Shown here one piece after another: positions 6,563-13,189 of a DNA stretch of 13,189 nt (position 1 is its first letter; the number at the start of each line of letters is the position of its first letter). The translations under genes and the position numbers were made by a program. The DNA lies in the NCBI GenBank assembly GCA_051745265.1, contig JBNJDW010000033.1:1-13189 (forward strand). Direction: 5' to 3'. The stretch comes from JBNJDW01 sp051745265 (lineage in GTDB: Bacteria; Pseudomonadota; Alphaproteobacteria; Micavibrionales; CSBR16-224). Below the pieces are notes generated by a model. It did no database searches. It was not told the DNA's origin and saw nothing but the letters and a program-made list of their open reading frames with translations.

Positions 6563-7960
6563 TTACTTTTTCTTGGCTTTTCTTTTTTGTTTATTCTTTT
6601 GTTTCTTCCGGGCAATGTCCAGCACCCAGCCCTTTACCGTCAGATCACCCAGCTCATGTTCCAACGCAACATCAATAAGCTGCATCATTTCCTTAACCTT
6701 GCCTTCGCTTTGCGCTCTGGAACTGATAAAGCCTTTATCGGTATTAGCCGAACGAAGAGCGATCAGAACATCGCACATCCTGACTTGATCATAAGGACAA
6801 CCGGGGATTAAATGATAGGGTTTTTCACGATCTTCAAAAACGATCTTTTCGGATTTCAAGGTATCAACAGTCTTGTCAATCAGACGAATAGGAAGTTTTA
6901 AAGCTTCGGCCAGATCTTCAATCGTATAGGGTTTGGCATCTGTGTAAAAGCTAAGCCCCACACGGCTGATAATGCTGAGCGCAAGGCGTTCACGCATTTG
7001 ATTGCTCATTGTCACATGCCCGCGGCTGATCAGAACATTGCTGGGATTCTGGATATAATACGCCAGACTGGCCCCGATCAAAACCACCAGCCAGCCGCTG
7101 TACAGCCAGATCATAAAGATCACCAGCGTGGCAAAGGCCGAATAAATCGCCGAATATTTGGCCGAGCCTACGACCAGCGCTGCAAAGGCAAATCCCAGCG
7201 CCTTCCACATGATTGCTGTCACCGCGCCTGCCGTAATCGCCGGCAGCGGCTTTACGCGGGTATTGGGCATAAAGGTATAGATAAAGGCAAAAGCCAATGT
7301 CAGCATGATATAAGGCACAATCAGCATGATGCCTTCAGCCGCCGCACCAATCAGCCGCATATCTGTTAACTGGGCAAATAAATCAGCATTGCTGATTGAG
7401 GCCGTCAGCCCGACCGAGATAAAAATCAGCAGCGGGCCAATCATCAGCACACTTAGATAATCACTGAACCGCGCGGCAAAGCGCCGTGCCTCGGTCACGT
7501 TCCAGGTATAGTTAAAAGCGCGTTCAATCTTGGTCATCAGGGCAATAACCGTATAAAGCAAGAAGGCCAGACCAAAAACACCGAGCACCCCGACTTTGAC
7601 ATTATCGACAAAAGTTATGACCTGATCAACCAGTTCATACCGCTCATCCCCCAGAGGATAAAGCAGGTTTAGCAGGAAAGGTTCAACCTGATTATGGACG
7701 CCAAAGCCCTTCAGCACGGAAAAGGAAATCGCCAGCAAAGGCACCATCGAAAGCAGCGTCGTGTAGACCAGACTCATCGCCCGCATATTCAGCTGACCAT
7801 CGCTAAGGTCGCGTAATACCGCCGTCATGATACGGACAACTTTGATGATGTTACGTTTGGGCCATGAGAAATGACGAATATCGCCGCGGTAAATCAGGCC
7901 TTCAAAAAACCTATTTTTCCAATATAAAATATGTTCCATAGGATTAGAGGCCATAATCAT
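6563..7960 (-). CDS. YihY/BrkB family inner-membrane protein with C-terminal winged-helix-like domain
   Basis: The 465-residue protein has a BrkB/YihY domain at about residues 40-310 with six hydrophobic helices. The family signature is clear at about residues 269-299: YSAIYSAFATLVIFMIWLYS, then GWLVVLIGA. After the membrane part, residues about 325-385 look like a winged-helix fold (SIISRVGLSFYTDAKPYTIE, then LAEALKLPIRLIDKTVDTLK). A helical segment follows, ending in an extremely basic tail (13 of the last 16 residues are Lys, Arg or Gln). BrkB-type proteins were once linked to serum resistance and are sometimes mislabelled ribonuclease BN; their actual role in the envelope is unknown. The C-terminal domain suggests nucleic-acid or protein binding at the inner face of the membrane, which is inference. 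It lies between the AsmA-type gene and purB. Confidence 0.92.
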   Translation of the reverse strand: MIMASNPMEHILYWKNRFFEGLIYRGDIRHFSWPKRNIIKVVRIMTAVLRDLSDGQLNMRAMSLVYTTLLSMVPLLAISFSVLKGFGVHNQVEPFLLNLLYPLGDERYELVDQVITFVDNVKVGVLGVFGLAFLLYTVIALMTKIERAFNYTWNVTEARRFAARFSDYLSVLMIGPLLIFISVGLTASISNADLFAQLTDMRLIGAAAEGIMLIVPYIMLTLAFAFIYTFMPNTRVKPLPAITAGAVTAIMWKALGFAFAALVVGSAKYSAIYSAFATLVIFMIWLYSGWLVVLIGASLAYYIQNPSNVLISRGHVTMSNQMRERLALSIISRVGLSFYTDAKPYTIEDLAEALKLPIRLIDKTVDTLKSEKIVFEDREKPYHLIPGCPYDQVRMCDVLIALRSANTDKGFISSRAQSEGKVKEMMQLIDVALEHELGDLTVKGWVLDIARKKQKNKQKRKAKKK

Positions 7961-7989
7961 ATCATCCGGGCAGTTATCTTATCTGTCCG

Positions 7990-8017
7990 ATCATAGCAGT
8001 ACCCAAAAAGAACACAA
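7990..8017 (-). promoter_or_regulatory. Candidate promoter of the YihY-purB unit
   Basis: On the minus strand, TTGTGT (8017-8012), a 16-base spacer and TATGAT (7995-7990) form a -35/-10 pair. The spacer ends in TGC, giving an extended -10 element that could compensate for the poor -35 box. The predicted start near 7983 is about 23 bases before the YihY-type ATG. No terminator separates it from the AsmA-type gene upstream, so readthrough is also possible. Confidence 0.4.
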
Positions 8018-8029
8018 GCGCCGATCAGA

Positions 8030-10024
8030 TTAAAATCCGTCTAGAATTTTCTTAAGCTGATCAACATTTTCTTTGATCTGGTCTTTATCACCATCAAAGC
8101 TGTCTTCCAGTGTTTTGCCAACCTCTTTCAGGTTTTTCAAATTCTGTTCCGCTGCTTCGGGATCTTTCAGAACATCACTGATAACGCTTTGCAGATCAGG
8201 GCGGACTTTGGGATCAGACCATGATCCGGTAATGTTAAAGGGCATATCAATACCGGCGGTGACGGATTTCTCGCTTTGTGCGGCCGGCAGTAATTTGGTC
8301 ACCAGACGATAATTCAACGTCTTATTGGGAATATTAATGCTGCCCGATCCGCTGGCTTCAACCAATGGACCGATCAGCCGGAAATCAGAATTGCGGGCAA
8401 TCCCCTGATTAATATTGAACTGTCCGCCCATTTCAACGAACTTGGTGCCGCCATAGCTTTCATCGACGGTCGATAAACGCTGTTGGAAAGATTTGGTCCA
8501 ATCGACAATATTGACCCCTTCGATGTTACCATCGCGGAACAGAACATCAGCAGTGCCGCCAAGCGTTTTGGTCATATCGGCGATGGAACGGCCTGTTGCA
8601 TTCAGATTGACATTACCGTTCATCGTACCGGTCAGTTTCTCGTAATCGGCAAAATAGGTCAAAAATGGTTTGGCCTGCAGACCGGTCATATTGGCGATAA
8701 TTTTTACGCTCGGCGTATTGCCCGCGGTGTTAATTCTAACGGATTTACTCATGGTACCTTCAAAAGCCGCGGTTTCCGAAACATCCAGATCGAGCACGCT
8801 GTTATTCAGCTTTAGCTGAATGGTATTGCCGCCAAATTCCATACCGTCATACTCATAACCACCGACCGTGGCGTTAAGGTCAGCATTCACGGCCTGCAGC
8901 GCGCTGAAATCAATCGGCGTTGTATCCCAGTTTTCGTTTGAATTCTGCTGGCCTTCTGTTTCAGCCTGGTCATCATTTGCAGCGGCATCCGATGTGTCGC
9001 CGCCTGTAAAGTGATCCAGATTTATGTGCTCAGCCTGATAGCTGCCGCCGATCAAAGGTTTGGCGCCGCTAAGGTCAAAATTACCCTGTCCGGTCACATT
9101 CAAGACATCAGAGTTCAGCTTAAGATCCTTGTAAACAGCTCTATCTGTGCCCAACTGGCCATTGAAAGAGGCTGTAAAGGATTCAACCGGATAATCCTGA
9201 GGCTCCGCTTCGGGGCTGGTCAGTTGAATCAAATCTTTAACCGCTTTGACCGAAACATCAAAAGCGCCATCAAGCAACGTGTTCGCCCCCGGCGTATAGC
9301 GGCCTTCAAATTTAATCGTAGTGCCAGCAATACTTGCCTCCAAACGCGCTGGCGTGGCGGTTTCATCTGTAATGGCTTTCAGACTTTCCAGATGGGCCTC
9401 AAGCTTTAATTCTGTATTACGGACAATCAAATCCCCCTTAACATCAACATTTGACTGCAGATCAGGCATGGTGATCGTCAGGTCAATATCCTCAACCCGT
9501 TCCTGCAGACCGCTGGCCGCGTCATTATAAATCAGCGTACCATCGTTAATGACAAAATCACTGAAAGACACACTGATATCATCGCCGCTGTCAGCATTTG
9601 CCGACTGCGTCGCCTCTGTTTGTGCTGTCGTTGCGGTTTCAGATTCGAATAACCAGTTGCCCTCGCCTTGCGCATTTTTCTGCAAACGGATCAGCGGCGC
9701 GTTCAAAACAAAGCGTTTAATTTCGACCTGTCTTTGCAGCAGTGGTGCCAGGGCCAGAACGACATCAACATTATCAATCTCGACCATATCCTCATTGCCG
9801 GCCCAGTCCGCATTGGACAGAGAGACATTTTCCAGCGTTAAACCCAGATTCGGAAATACGCTAATACCGACATCACTGTAATTTAGCGTTCTACCCGTCT
9901 GTTCCATAACGGTTTTTTGCACTTCAGCCTTTATACGCTCTTCGGGAATGAAGAACACCGCGATAACCGCGACAAAGACAACCAGGACAACAAGAAATGC
10001 CAGAATTTTAAACAGTCGTTTCAT
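8030..10024 (-). CDS. AsmA family protein
   Basis: This 664-residue protein is an AsmA-family envelope protein, part of the AsmA/TamB/YhdP group thought to form long lipid-carrying bridges between inner and outer membranes. A single N-terminal membrane anchor lies at residues 4-27. The family N-terminal region follows (VMEQTGRTLNYSDVGISVFP, GLTLENVSLSNADW). A long beta-rich periplasmic body then includes an acidic low-complexity stretch of Asp, Glu, Gln and Asn near residues 345-370. The C-terminal AsmA region contains LTGTMNGNVNLNATGRSIAD and FNITGSWSDPKVRPDL, and the last 50 residues form a charged helical tail. I chose the ATG at 10024 because AGAGG lies just upstream. An in-frame ATG at 10042 is only seven bases from the predicted transcription start. 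Confidence 0.93.
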   Translation of the reverse strand: MKRLFKILAFLVVLVVFVAVIAVFFIPEERIKAEVQKTVMEQTGRTLNYSDVGISVFPNLGLTLENVSLSNADWAGNEDMVEIDNVDVVLALAPLLQRQVEIKRFVLNAPLIRLQKNAQGEGNWLFESETATTAQTEATQSANADSGDDISVSFSDFVINDGTLIYNDAASGLQERVEDIDLTITMPDLQSNVDVKGDLIVRNTELKLEAHLESLKAITDETATPARLEASIAGTTIKFEGRYTPGANTLLDGAFDVSVKAVKDLIQLTSPEAEPQDYPVESFTASFNGQLGTDRAVYKDLKLNSDVLNVTGQGNFDLSGAKPLIGGSYQAEHINLDHFTGGDTSDAAANDDQAETEGQQNSNENWDTTPIDFSALQAVNADLNATVGGYEYDGMEFGGNTIQLKLNNSVLDLDVSETAAFEGTMSKSVRINTAGNTPSVKIIANMTGLQAKPFLTYFADYEKLTGTMNGNVNLNATGRSIADMTKTLGGTADVLFRDGNIEGVNIVDWTKSFQQRLSTVDESYGGTKFVEMGGQFNINQGIARNSDFRLIGPLVEASGSGSINIPNKTLNYRLVTKLLPAAQSEKSVTAGIDMPFNITGSWSDPKVRPDLQSVISDVLKDPEAAEQNLKNLKEVGKTLEDSFDGDKDQIKENVDQLKKILDGF

Positions 10025-10055
10025 TACGCCTCTCAGAATCATTCAGCTTCGCCTG

Positions 10056-10083
10056 AGTATAGACGAGCCTTTTGATTTGGCAA
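10056..10083 (-). promoter_or_regulatory. Sigma-70 promoter of the AsmA-family gene
   Basis: On the minus strand, TTGCCA (10083-10078), a 16-base spacer and TATACT (10061-10056) each match consensus at five of six positions. The predicted start near 10049 leaves a leader of about 25 bases before the ATG at 10024, with AGAGG inside it. This also argues against the alternative start at 10042. Confidence 0.65.
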
Positions 10084-10123
10084 ACATATGAAAGCGCAAA
10101 CGGTTCCGATTTCTAAAAGAAAA

Positions 10124-10273
10124 TCAGTGATAAAAGCGGGATTTCGCGCGGCGGATTTTTGGTGAGTTTGATGTCAGGCTCGGACGCTTTGACCAGGAGG
10201 ATGTTTTACCATGCTCTGACAGAGAAGGTGCAGCGGATACGGTCTGCTCATTGGTTTTTTGCATCTTATTCAT
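10124..10273 (-). CDS. Candidate 49-residue basic microprotein
   Basis: This short reading frame encodes a hydrophilic protein, beginning MNKMQKTNEQTVSAAPSLSE, with a basic C-terminus rich in Ser, Lys and Arg (PKIRRAKSRFYH). There is no signal peptide or membrane helix, and I recognise no family. The main support is translational: AGGGAGAGA (10285-10277) places GGAG six bases before the ATG, one of the best ribosome binding sites in the window. The frame is open further upstream to 10369, but that extension reads as non-coding sequence. No clear promoter or terminator is visible. It occupies the space between the AsmA-family promoter and the MaoC-type gene, and the rest of that 340-base region shows nothing else coding. 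It may be disordered or nucleic-acid binding, or it may be chance. Confidence 0.45.
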   Translation of the reverse strand: MNKMQKTNEQTVSAAPSLSEHGKTSSWSKRPSLTSNSPKIRRAKSRFYH

Positions 10274-10382
10274 GTATCTCTCCCTACGACTGGCGCCGTG
10301 ATCCTTTATAGAATATTGTTTTGAAACAGCGATATGTGTAACATCAGCGCAACAGCAATGCAAACTCATTCGGAAAAAGACA

Positions 10383-10847
10383 ATGAAAACATACTATTAC
10401 GAAGATTTCTCTACAGGCGACTCCTACGAATCGGGCCCCTATGCTGTCACCGAATCCGAAATCATTGAGTTCGCCCGAAAATACGACCCCCAGCCTTTTC
10501 ACACCGATGCCCAAGCGGCCAAAAAGACCGTATTTAAAGGTCTGGCCGCCAGCGGCTGGCATACAGCAGCAATGTCGATGAATTTACTGGTCCGCGCCCT
10601 GCCCCCGGTTGAGGGCGGCGGCATGATCGGCAAGGAAATCCTCAACATGAAATGGCAGCGCCCTGTGCGGCCCGGTGATGTCCTGCATTATAAATGCGAG
10701 ATCACCGAAATGCGCCCGTCAAAATCAAAACCGGAAATCGGCATCATCCGCGGTCACAGCACGACCTATAATCAAAATGACGAAATCGTCCAGACGCTAG
10801 AGGTGATCATGATGGCCCCGCGCCGGAACAAAGGGCAAACCGTTTAA
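10383..10847 (+). CDS. MaoC-like hydratase
   Basis: The 154-residue protein is a single hot-dog-fold MaoC-type hydratase. Members add water to or remove it from enoyl-/3-hydroxyacyl-CoA thioesters in the cytoplasm, for example (R)-specific enoyl-CoA hydratases feeding fatty-acid or polyhydroxyalkanoate metabolism. The hydratase-2 motif is seen as KYDPQPFHTDAQAA, with likely catalytic Asp35 and His40, followed by FKGLAASGWHTA, which continues the active-site helix region. The second conserved strand pair lies at WQRPVRPGDVLHYKCEI. Length is normal for single-domain members. The start has GGA eight bases upstream (10372-10374). It stands alone on the plus strand, and its stop codon overlaps that of the convergent membrane-protein gene. 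The true substrate cannot be told from sequence. Confidence 0.92.
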   Translation: MKTYYYEDFSTGDSYESGPYAVTESEIIEFARKYDPQPFHTDAQAAKKTVFKGLAASGWHTAAMSMNLLVRALPPVEGGGMIGKEILNMKWQRPVRPGDVLHYKCEITEMRPSKSKPEIGIIRGHSTTYNQNDEIVQTLEVIMMAPRRNKGQTV

Positions 10848-11428
10848 AAGATATCGAAATAATCGACCAGCGGAATATCAAAGATACGGAATAGAATATC
10901 ATGGCTGCTTTCGTTAATAAAAAGCGTAAAGACCGCCAGCGCCGCTGCCAGTTCCCACGGCAGACGCAAACAGCGCCAGATAATAAACCCCGTCACGGCA
11001 TAGCCGTAAATAATAATCCAGATCGATAAATCCTCATAAGTCTGGCGGGTAATGGCATCGCTGAGATGCAGGGCAATCACCGGCAGGCTCAGGATCGAAA
11101 ACATCAGACCCACCCAGTTCGAAGCTGTCACCAGAGGAGGAAAAGCCTCCCTTTTATCGCGTAGCCGGGCAATGCCGTACATCACGGCGAGAAACAGCCC
11201 CAACGATACCACCGCATTTAAAACCGTAACCATGCCCAGTGTAAAAGAATCAACATCCTCCGCGCCCAGCGGCGGAATAGCCTGTATCAGCATCACGCCA
11301 GCCACGGTCAGTAACAGCGGAATCAACAGGGATATCCATGCCGCACGCTTTGATGTCTCAAATCGATCAACCCCGGATCGCAGGAACAGCAAAGTTTCAG
11401 CGGCAGCTTTCAGATGCGTTGTGGTCAT
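10844..11428 (-). CDS. Uncharacterised five-helix membrane protein
   Basis: I do not recognise a named family for this 194-residue protein. Five hydrophobic helices are visible at about residues 29-50, 63-88, 103-125, 135-153 and 158-173. A short cytoplasmic-looking N-terminus (RSGVDRFETSKRAAW) precedes the first helix. The overall layout resembles small Yip1-like membrane proteins common in alphaproteobacteria, but the match is only general. The start has GGAG about ten bases upstream, inside the end of the preceding gene, from which it is separated by seven bases. It is the last gene of the map-radC operon. Its TAA shares bases with the TAA of the convergent MaoC-type gene, leaving no room for an independent terminator between them. 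Confidence 0.8.
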   Translation of the reverse strand: MTTTHLKAAAETLLFLRSGVDRFETSKRAAWISLLIPLLLTVAGVMLIQAIPPLGAEDVDSFTLGMVTVLNAVVSLGLFLAVMYGIARLRDKREAFPPLVTASNWVGLMFSILSLPVIALHLSDAITRQTYEDLSIWIIIYGYAVTGFIIWRCLRLPWELAAALAVFTLFINESSHDILFRIFDIPLVDYFDIF

Positions 11429-11435
11429 GATTTGA

Positions 11436-11906
11436 TTACTCCAGAATTGATTTTAGAATACGAACGGCAGAAGATGGTTTCTTCATATCAGGCAACAGGC
11501 TTTGTTTCAGAGTCGGATTGCAGGTATTTATCCAGTAACGATTATCCCCATAAGCCCGGTCGGCCAGCACCAGAATCTCCTGCCCTGTTTTGAACGCTGC
11601 CCCCGCCTGCGTGTTATAGGCCAGCGCTGCTGTTTTACCGTTACGCAAATCCCGGTCATTACGTCTGTGAACCTCCGTCACCTTTACGGTCGCGTATAAG
11701 GTCTGGCTGACATCTGCCGGACGAACTGTGTCAAAATCACTGCGTTTTGCCGGGCGGATATCCTGGATAACCGCTTTGAAGATAGCGGCCTTCTGATCAA
11801 AGTAGAAACGGTTATAATCAGGTACGCTGCATTTTACCTCTGCCAGCGCCCCGTTGGACAGGATCAAACTGCAGATCAAAATGATTAAAAATGAAATTTT
11901 CTGCAT
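11436..11906 (-). CDS. Secreted protein, possibly NTR/TIMP-like fold
   Basis: This 156-residue protein has a clear Sec signal peptide: Lys3, a hydrophobic core at residues 5-17 and likely cleavage after Ala-Leu-Ala at 20-22. The predicted mature part has two cysteines, Cys26 close to the new N-terminus and Cys129 in INTCNPT, which could form one disulfide. The pattern of an N-terminal Cys, a strand FKAVIQDI, a second strand YATVKVTEVH, then GQEILVLADRAYG and the late Cys resembles netrin-like (TIMP-type) domains of bacterial secreted proteins. That assignment is inference without a database search. Cys12 is not in a valid lipobox. It is translationally coupled to radC through a TAATG overlap and followed after seven bases by a membrane protein, so it probably acts in the periplasm. 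Confidence 0.82.
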   Translation of the reverse strand: MQKISFLIILICSLILSNGALAEVKCSVPDYNRFYFDQKAAIFKAVIQDIRPAKRSDFDTVRPADVSQTLYATVKVTEVHRRNDRDLRNGKTAALAYNTQAGAAFKTGQEILVLADRAYGDNRYWINTCNPTLKQSLLPDMKKPSSAVRILKSILE

Positions 11907-12616
11907 TATATTAGGCCCAATGATTTAAAGCTGGTATAACCGTTTTGTCCGATAATCAAATGATCATGAACAATGAGTTCAAACGTGGCGGCGGCTCTGA
12001 TGATCGCTTCGGTCATATCTATATCTGGCGTGCTGGGCTCGGCATCACCACTGGGATGATTATGAACCAAAATGATCGCTGTCGCGCTCAGCTCCAGCGC
12101 CCTTCTCATGATTTCGCGCGGATAGACTGCCGTATGGTCAACCGTGCCGGTCTGCTGGACTTCATCTGAAATCAGCTCATTGCGCCGGTTTAAGAACAAA
12201 ATACGGAAATGTTCGCGTTTTTCGTAGGCCATTGATAAATGAAGATAATCCAGCAATGCCTGCCAGGAGGACAGCACAGGCCGTGCGGCCATCTGTTCCT
12301 TTAACATCATGCGCGCGGCAGATTGCACGGTTTTAATCAGCACCGCTGTATTCTCGCTAATGCCTTTTATAGCGCTGAGCTCATGCAGTTCAGCCGTCAT
12401 CACCCGGCCAAAGCTGCCGAAACTATTGATCAGAGTCTTGGCAAGCGGTTTGACATCGCGCCGCGGCAAGGCAGAAAACAACAACAGTTCCAGCAATTCA
12501 TAATCGGCGATGCCTTCAGGGCCGGCTTTGATAAAACGGGCGCGCAGACGGTCACGATGACCGTGGTGATGTTGTGTTGGTTTTGCTTTTTTTGTTTCTG
12601 CGCCCGCGTTGCCCAT
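11906..12616 (-). CDS. radC: RadC family JAB/MPN-domain protein
   Basis: RadC proteins were named for DNA repair, but the original E. coli allele was reassigned and the true function is still unclear. This 236-residue protein has the full family layout. A basic His-rich N-terminus is followed by a UPF0758-type region (DYELLELLLFSALPRRDVKP), then a helix-hairpin-helix at about residues 82-100 (AIKGISENTAVLIKTVQ). The MPN+/JAMM metalloprotease-like domain follows, with metal ligands His185, His187 and Asp198 in HNHPSGDAEPSTPD and a likely catalytic Glu152. All motif residues are present. The ATG at 12616 has AAGG six bases upstream. An ATG at 12673 in the same frame would overlap map by 56 bases and adds an unrelated segment. 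It starts one base after the map stop, a known alphaproteobacterial gene pair. Confidence 0.95.
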   Translation of the reverse strand: MGNAGAETKKAKPTQHHHGHRDRLRARFIKAGPEGIADYELLELLLFSALPRRDVKPLAKTLINSFGSFGRVMTAELHELSAIKGISENTAVLIKTVQSAARMMLKEQMAARPVLSSWQALLDYLHLSMAYEKREHFRILFLNRRNELISDEVQQTGTVDHTAVYPREIMRRALELSATAIILVHNHPSGDAEPSTPDIDMTEAIIRAAATFELIVHDHLIIGQNGYTSFKSLGLI

Positions 12617-12617
12617 A

Positions 12618-13189
12618 TTAAGCCTTATAAGGTGGACAGGTGTAACCTTTGGGGGACAGGGTAAAAATCTCAAACCCGTCTGCGGTTACGGCCAGAGAAT
12701 GTTCAAACTGCGCCGAAAGCGATTTATCACGCGTCACCGCCGTCCAGTCATCGCTGAGAATTTTGACCGGATATTTTCCGGCATTGATCATCGGTTCAAT
12801 GGTAAAGAACATGCCCTCTTCCAATATCGTACCTGTGCCGGGATCACCGTAATGCAGGATAGAAGGCGGGCAATGGAAGATCGTACCAATACCGTGACCG
12901 CAAAAATCACGGACCACAGAAAAACGCTTGCTTTCAGCATGTTGCTGAATGGCATGGCCGATATCGCCCAGCGTCGCGCCGGGGCGGACCACATCAATAC
13001 CGCGCATCAGACAGTCATAGGTCGTCTCGACCAGCAGCTTGGCCTTGGTCGGTATCCGGTCGCCGCAATAAAACATCCGGCTGGTATCACCGTGCCAGCC
13101 ATCGACAATCACCGTCACATCTATATTCAGGATATCGCCGTTTTTAAGCACTTTATCGCCGGGAATACCGTGACAGACAACATGGTTCA
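12618..13189 (-). CDS. map: Methionine aminopeptidase type I, 5' end outside window
   Basis: MetAP removes the initiator methionine from new proteins after deformylation, using a two-metal centre, and is essential in most bacteria. The visible C-terminal 189 residues cover nearly the whole catalytic pita-bread domain. Numbering from the first visible codon, the catalytic His6 is in CHGIP. The five metal ligands are all present: Asp23 (NIDV), Asp34 (HGD), His98 (GHGIG), Glu131 (TIEP) and Glu162 (FEHS). The reading frame continues off the window edge, so a GTG at 13151 is an internal valine, not a start. Type I is assigned because no insert is present in the domain. It is the first visible gene of an operon with radC, the secreted protein and the five-helix membrane protein. 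Confidence 0.96.
   Translation of the reverse strand, partial: NHVVCHGIPGDKVLKNGDILNIDVTVIVDGWHGDTSRMFYCGDRIPTKAKLLVETTYDCLMRGIDVVRPGATLGDIGHAIQQHAESKRFSVVRDFCGHGIGTIFHCPPSILHYGDPGTGTILEEGMFFTIEPMINAGKYPVKILSDDWTAVTRDKSLSAQFEHSLAVTADGFEIFTLSPKGYTCPPYKA

Noticed and set aside
6547..6615. N-terminal extension of PurB to an ATG at 6615
   Set aside because: It adds a lysine-rich segment not found in the family and overlaps the upstream gene. The ATG at 6546 gives the standard start.
10083..10107. GGAAC-N16-TGTT on the minus strand, an EcfG-like motif upstream of the AsmA-family gene
   Set aside because: The -10 part lacks the C of CGTT, and a much better sigma-70 promoter overlaps its downstream end. 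GGAAC alone is expected by chance.
10108..10126. Weak hairpin GATTT/AAATC after the microprotein frame as a terminator
   Set aside because: The stem is only five A/T-rich base pairs with no clear U-tract, so it is too unstable to call.
12617..12673. N-terminal extension of RadC to an ATG at 12673
   Set aside because: It lies wholly within map in another frame, while the ATG at 12616 has a good ribosome binding site.
13149..13151. GTG at 13151 as the start of methionine aminopeptidase
   Set aside because: The frame continues upstream into NHVVCHGIPGDK, which is conserved and contains the catalytic histidine, so the gene is cut by the window edge.

Overview
The window looks like ordinary chromosome from an alphaproteobacterium of moderate GC content. 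The ParC (with its C-terminal end of the PWLGKRAQSGKLPPNGFPR type), the cysteine-free S4 protein, the recO-parC and map-radC gene pairs and a GGAAC-N16-CGT promoter motif all fit that class. I cannot place it at order level. There are no mobile elements, CRISPR arrays, tRNA or rRNA genes, and no sign of a defence or biosynthetic island. Most genes are housekeeping, so the points of interest are small: leader structures, a stress-type promoter, two uncharacterised membrane proteins, an uncharacterised secreted protein and a candidate microprotein.

Positions 1-3100 hold recO then parC on the minus strand. recO begins one base after a strong inverted repeat, and parC has its own likely promoter in the 99-base gap. 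Positions 3100-4330 hold two plus-strand units. One is a small Pmp3/YqaE-type membrane protein behind a candidate EcfG (general stress) promoter and closed by a terminator. The other is rpsD alone, with a near-consensus sigma-70 promoter, a leader of about 105 bases and a strong terminator. Positions 4388-5224 hold an AT-rich plus-strand gene for an eight-helix membrane protein made of two tandem halves.

Positions 5245-10083 are a minus-strand block of an AsmA-family protein, a YihY/BrkB-family membrane protein and purB. Promoters are visible before the first two, and purB follows its neighbour by 16 bases. Positions 10084-10382 are mostly intergenic, with a candidate 49-residue basic microprotein that has an excellent ribosome binding site. 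A MaoC-type hydratase follows on the plus strand.

Positions 10844-13189 are a tight minus-strand operon: map (5' end outside the window), radC, a secreted protein that may have an NTR/TIMP-like fold, and a five-helix membrane protein. The junctions are a 1-base gap, a TAATG overlap and a 7-base gap. The last gene ends inside the stop codon of the convergent MaoC gene.

Together the genes cover DNA topology and repair (ParC, RecO, RadC), translation and protein maturation (S4, methionine aminopeptidase), purine synthesis (PurB) and envelope functions (AsmA, YihY, Pmp3). I found no convincing new multi-gene system.
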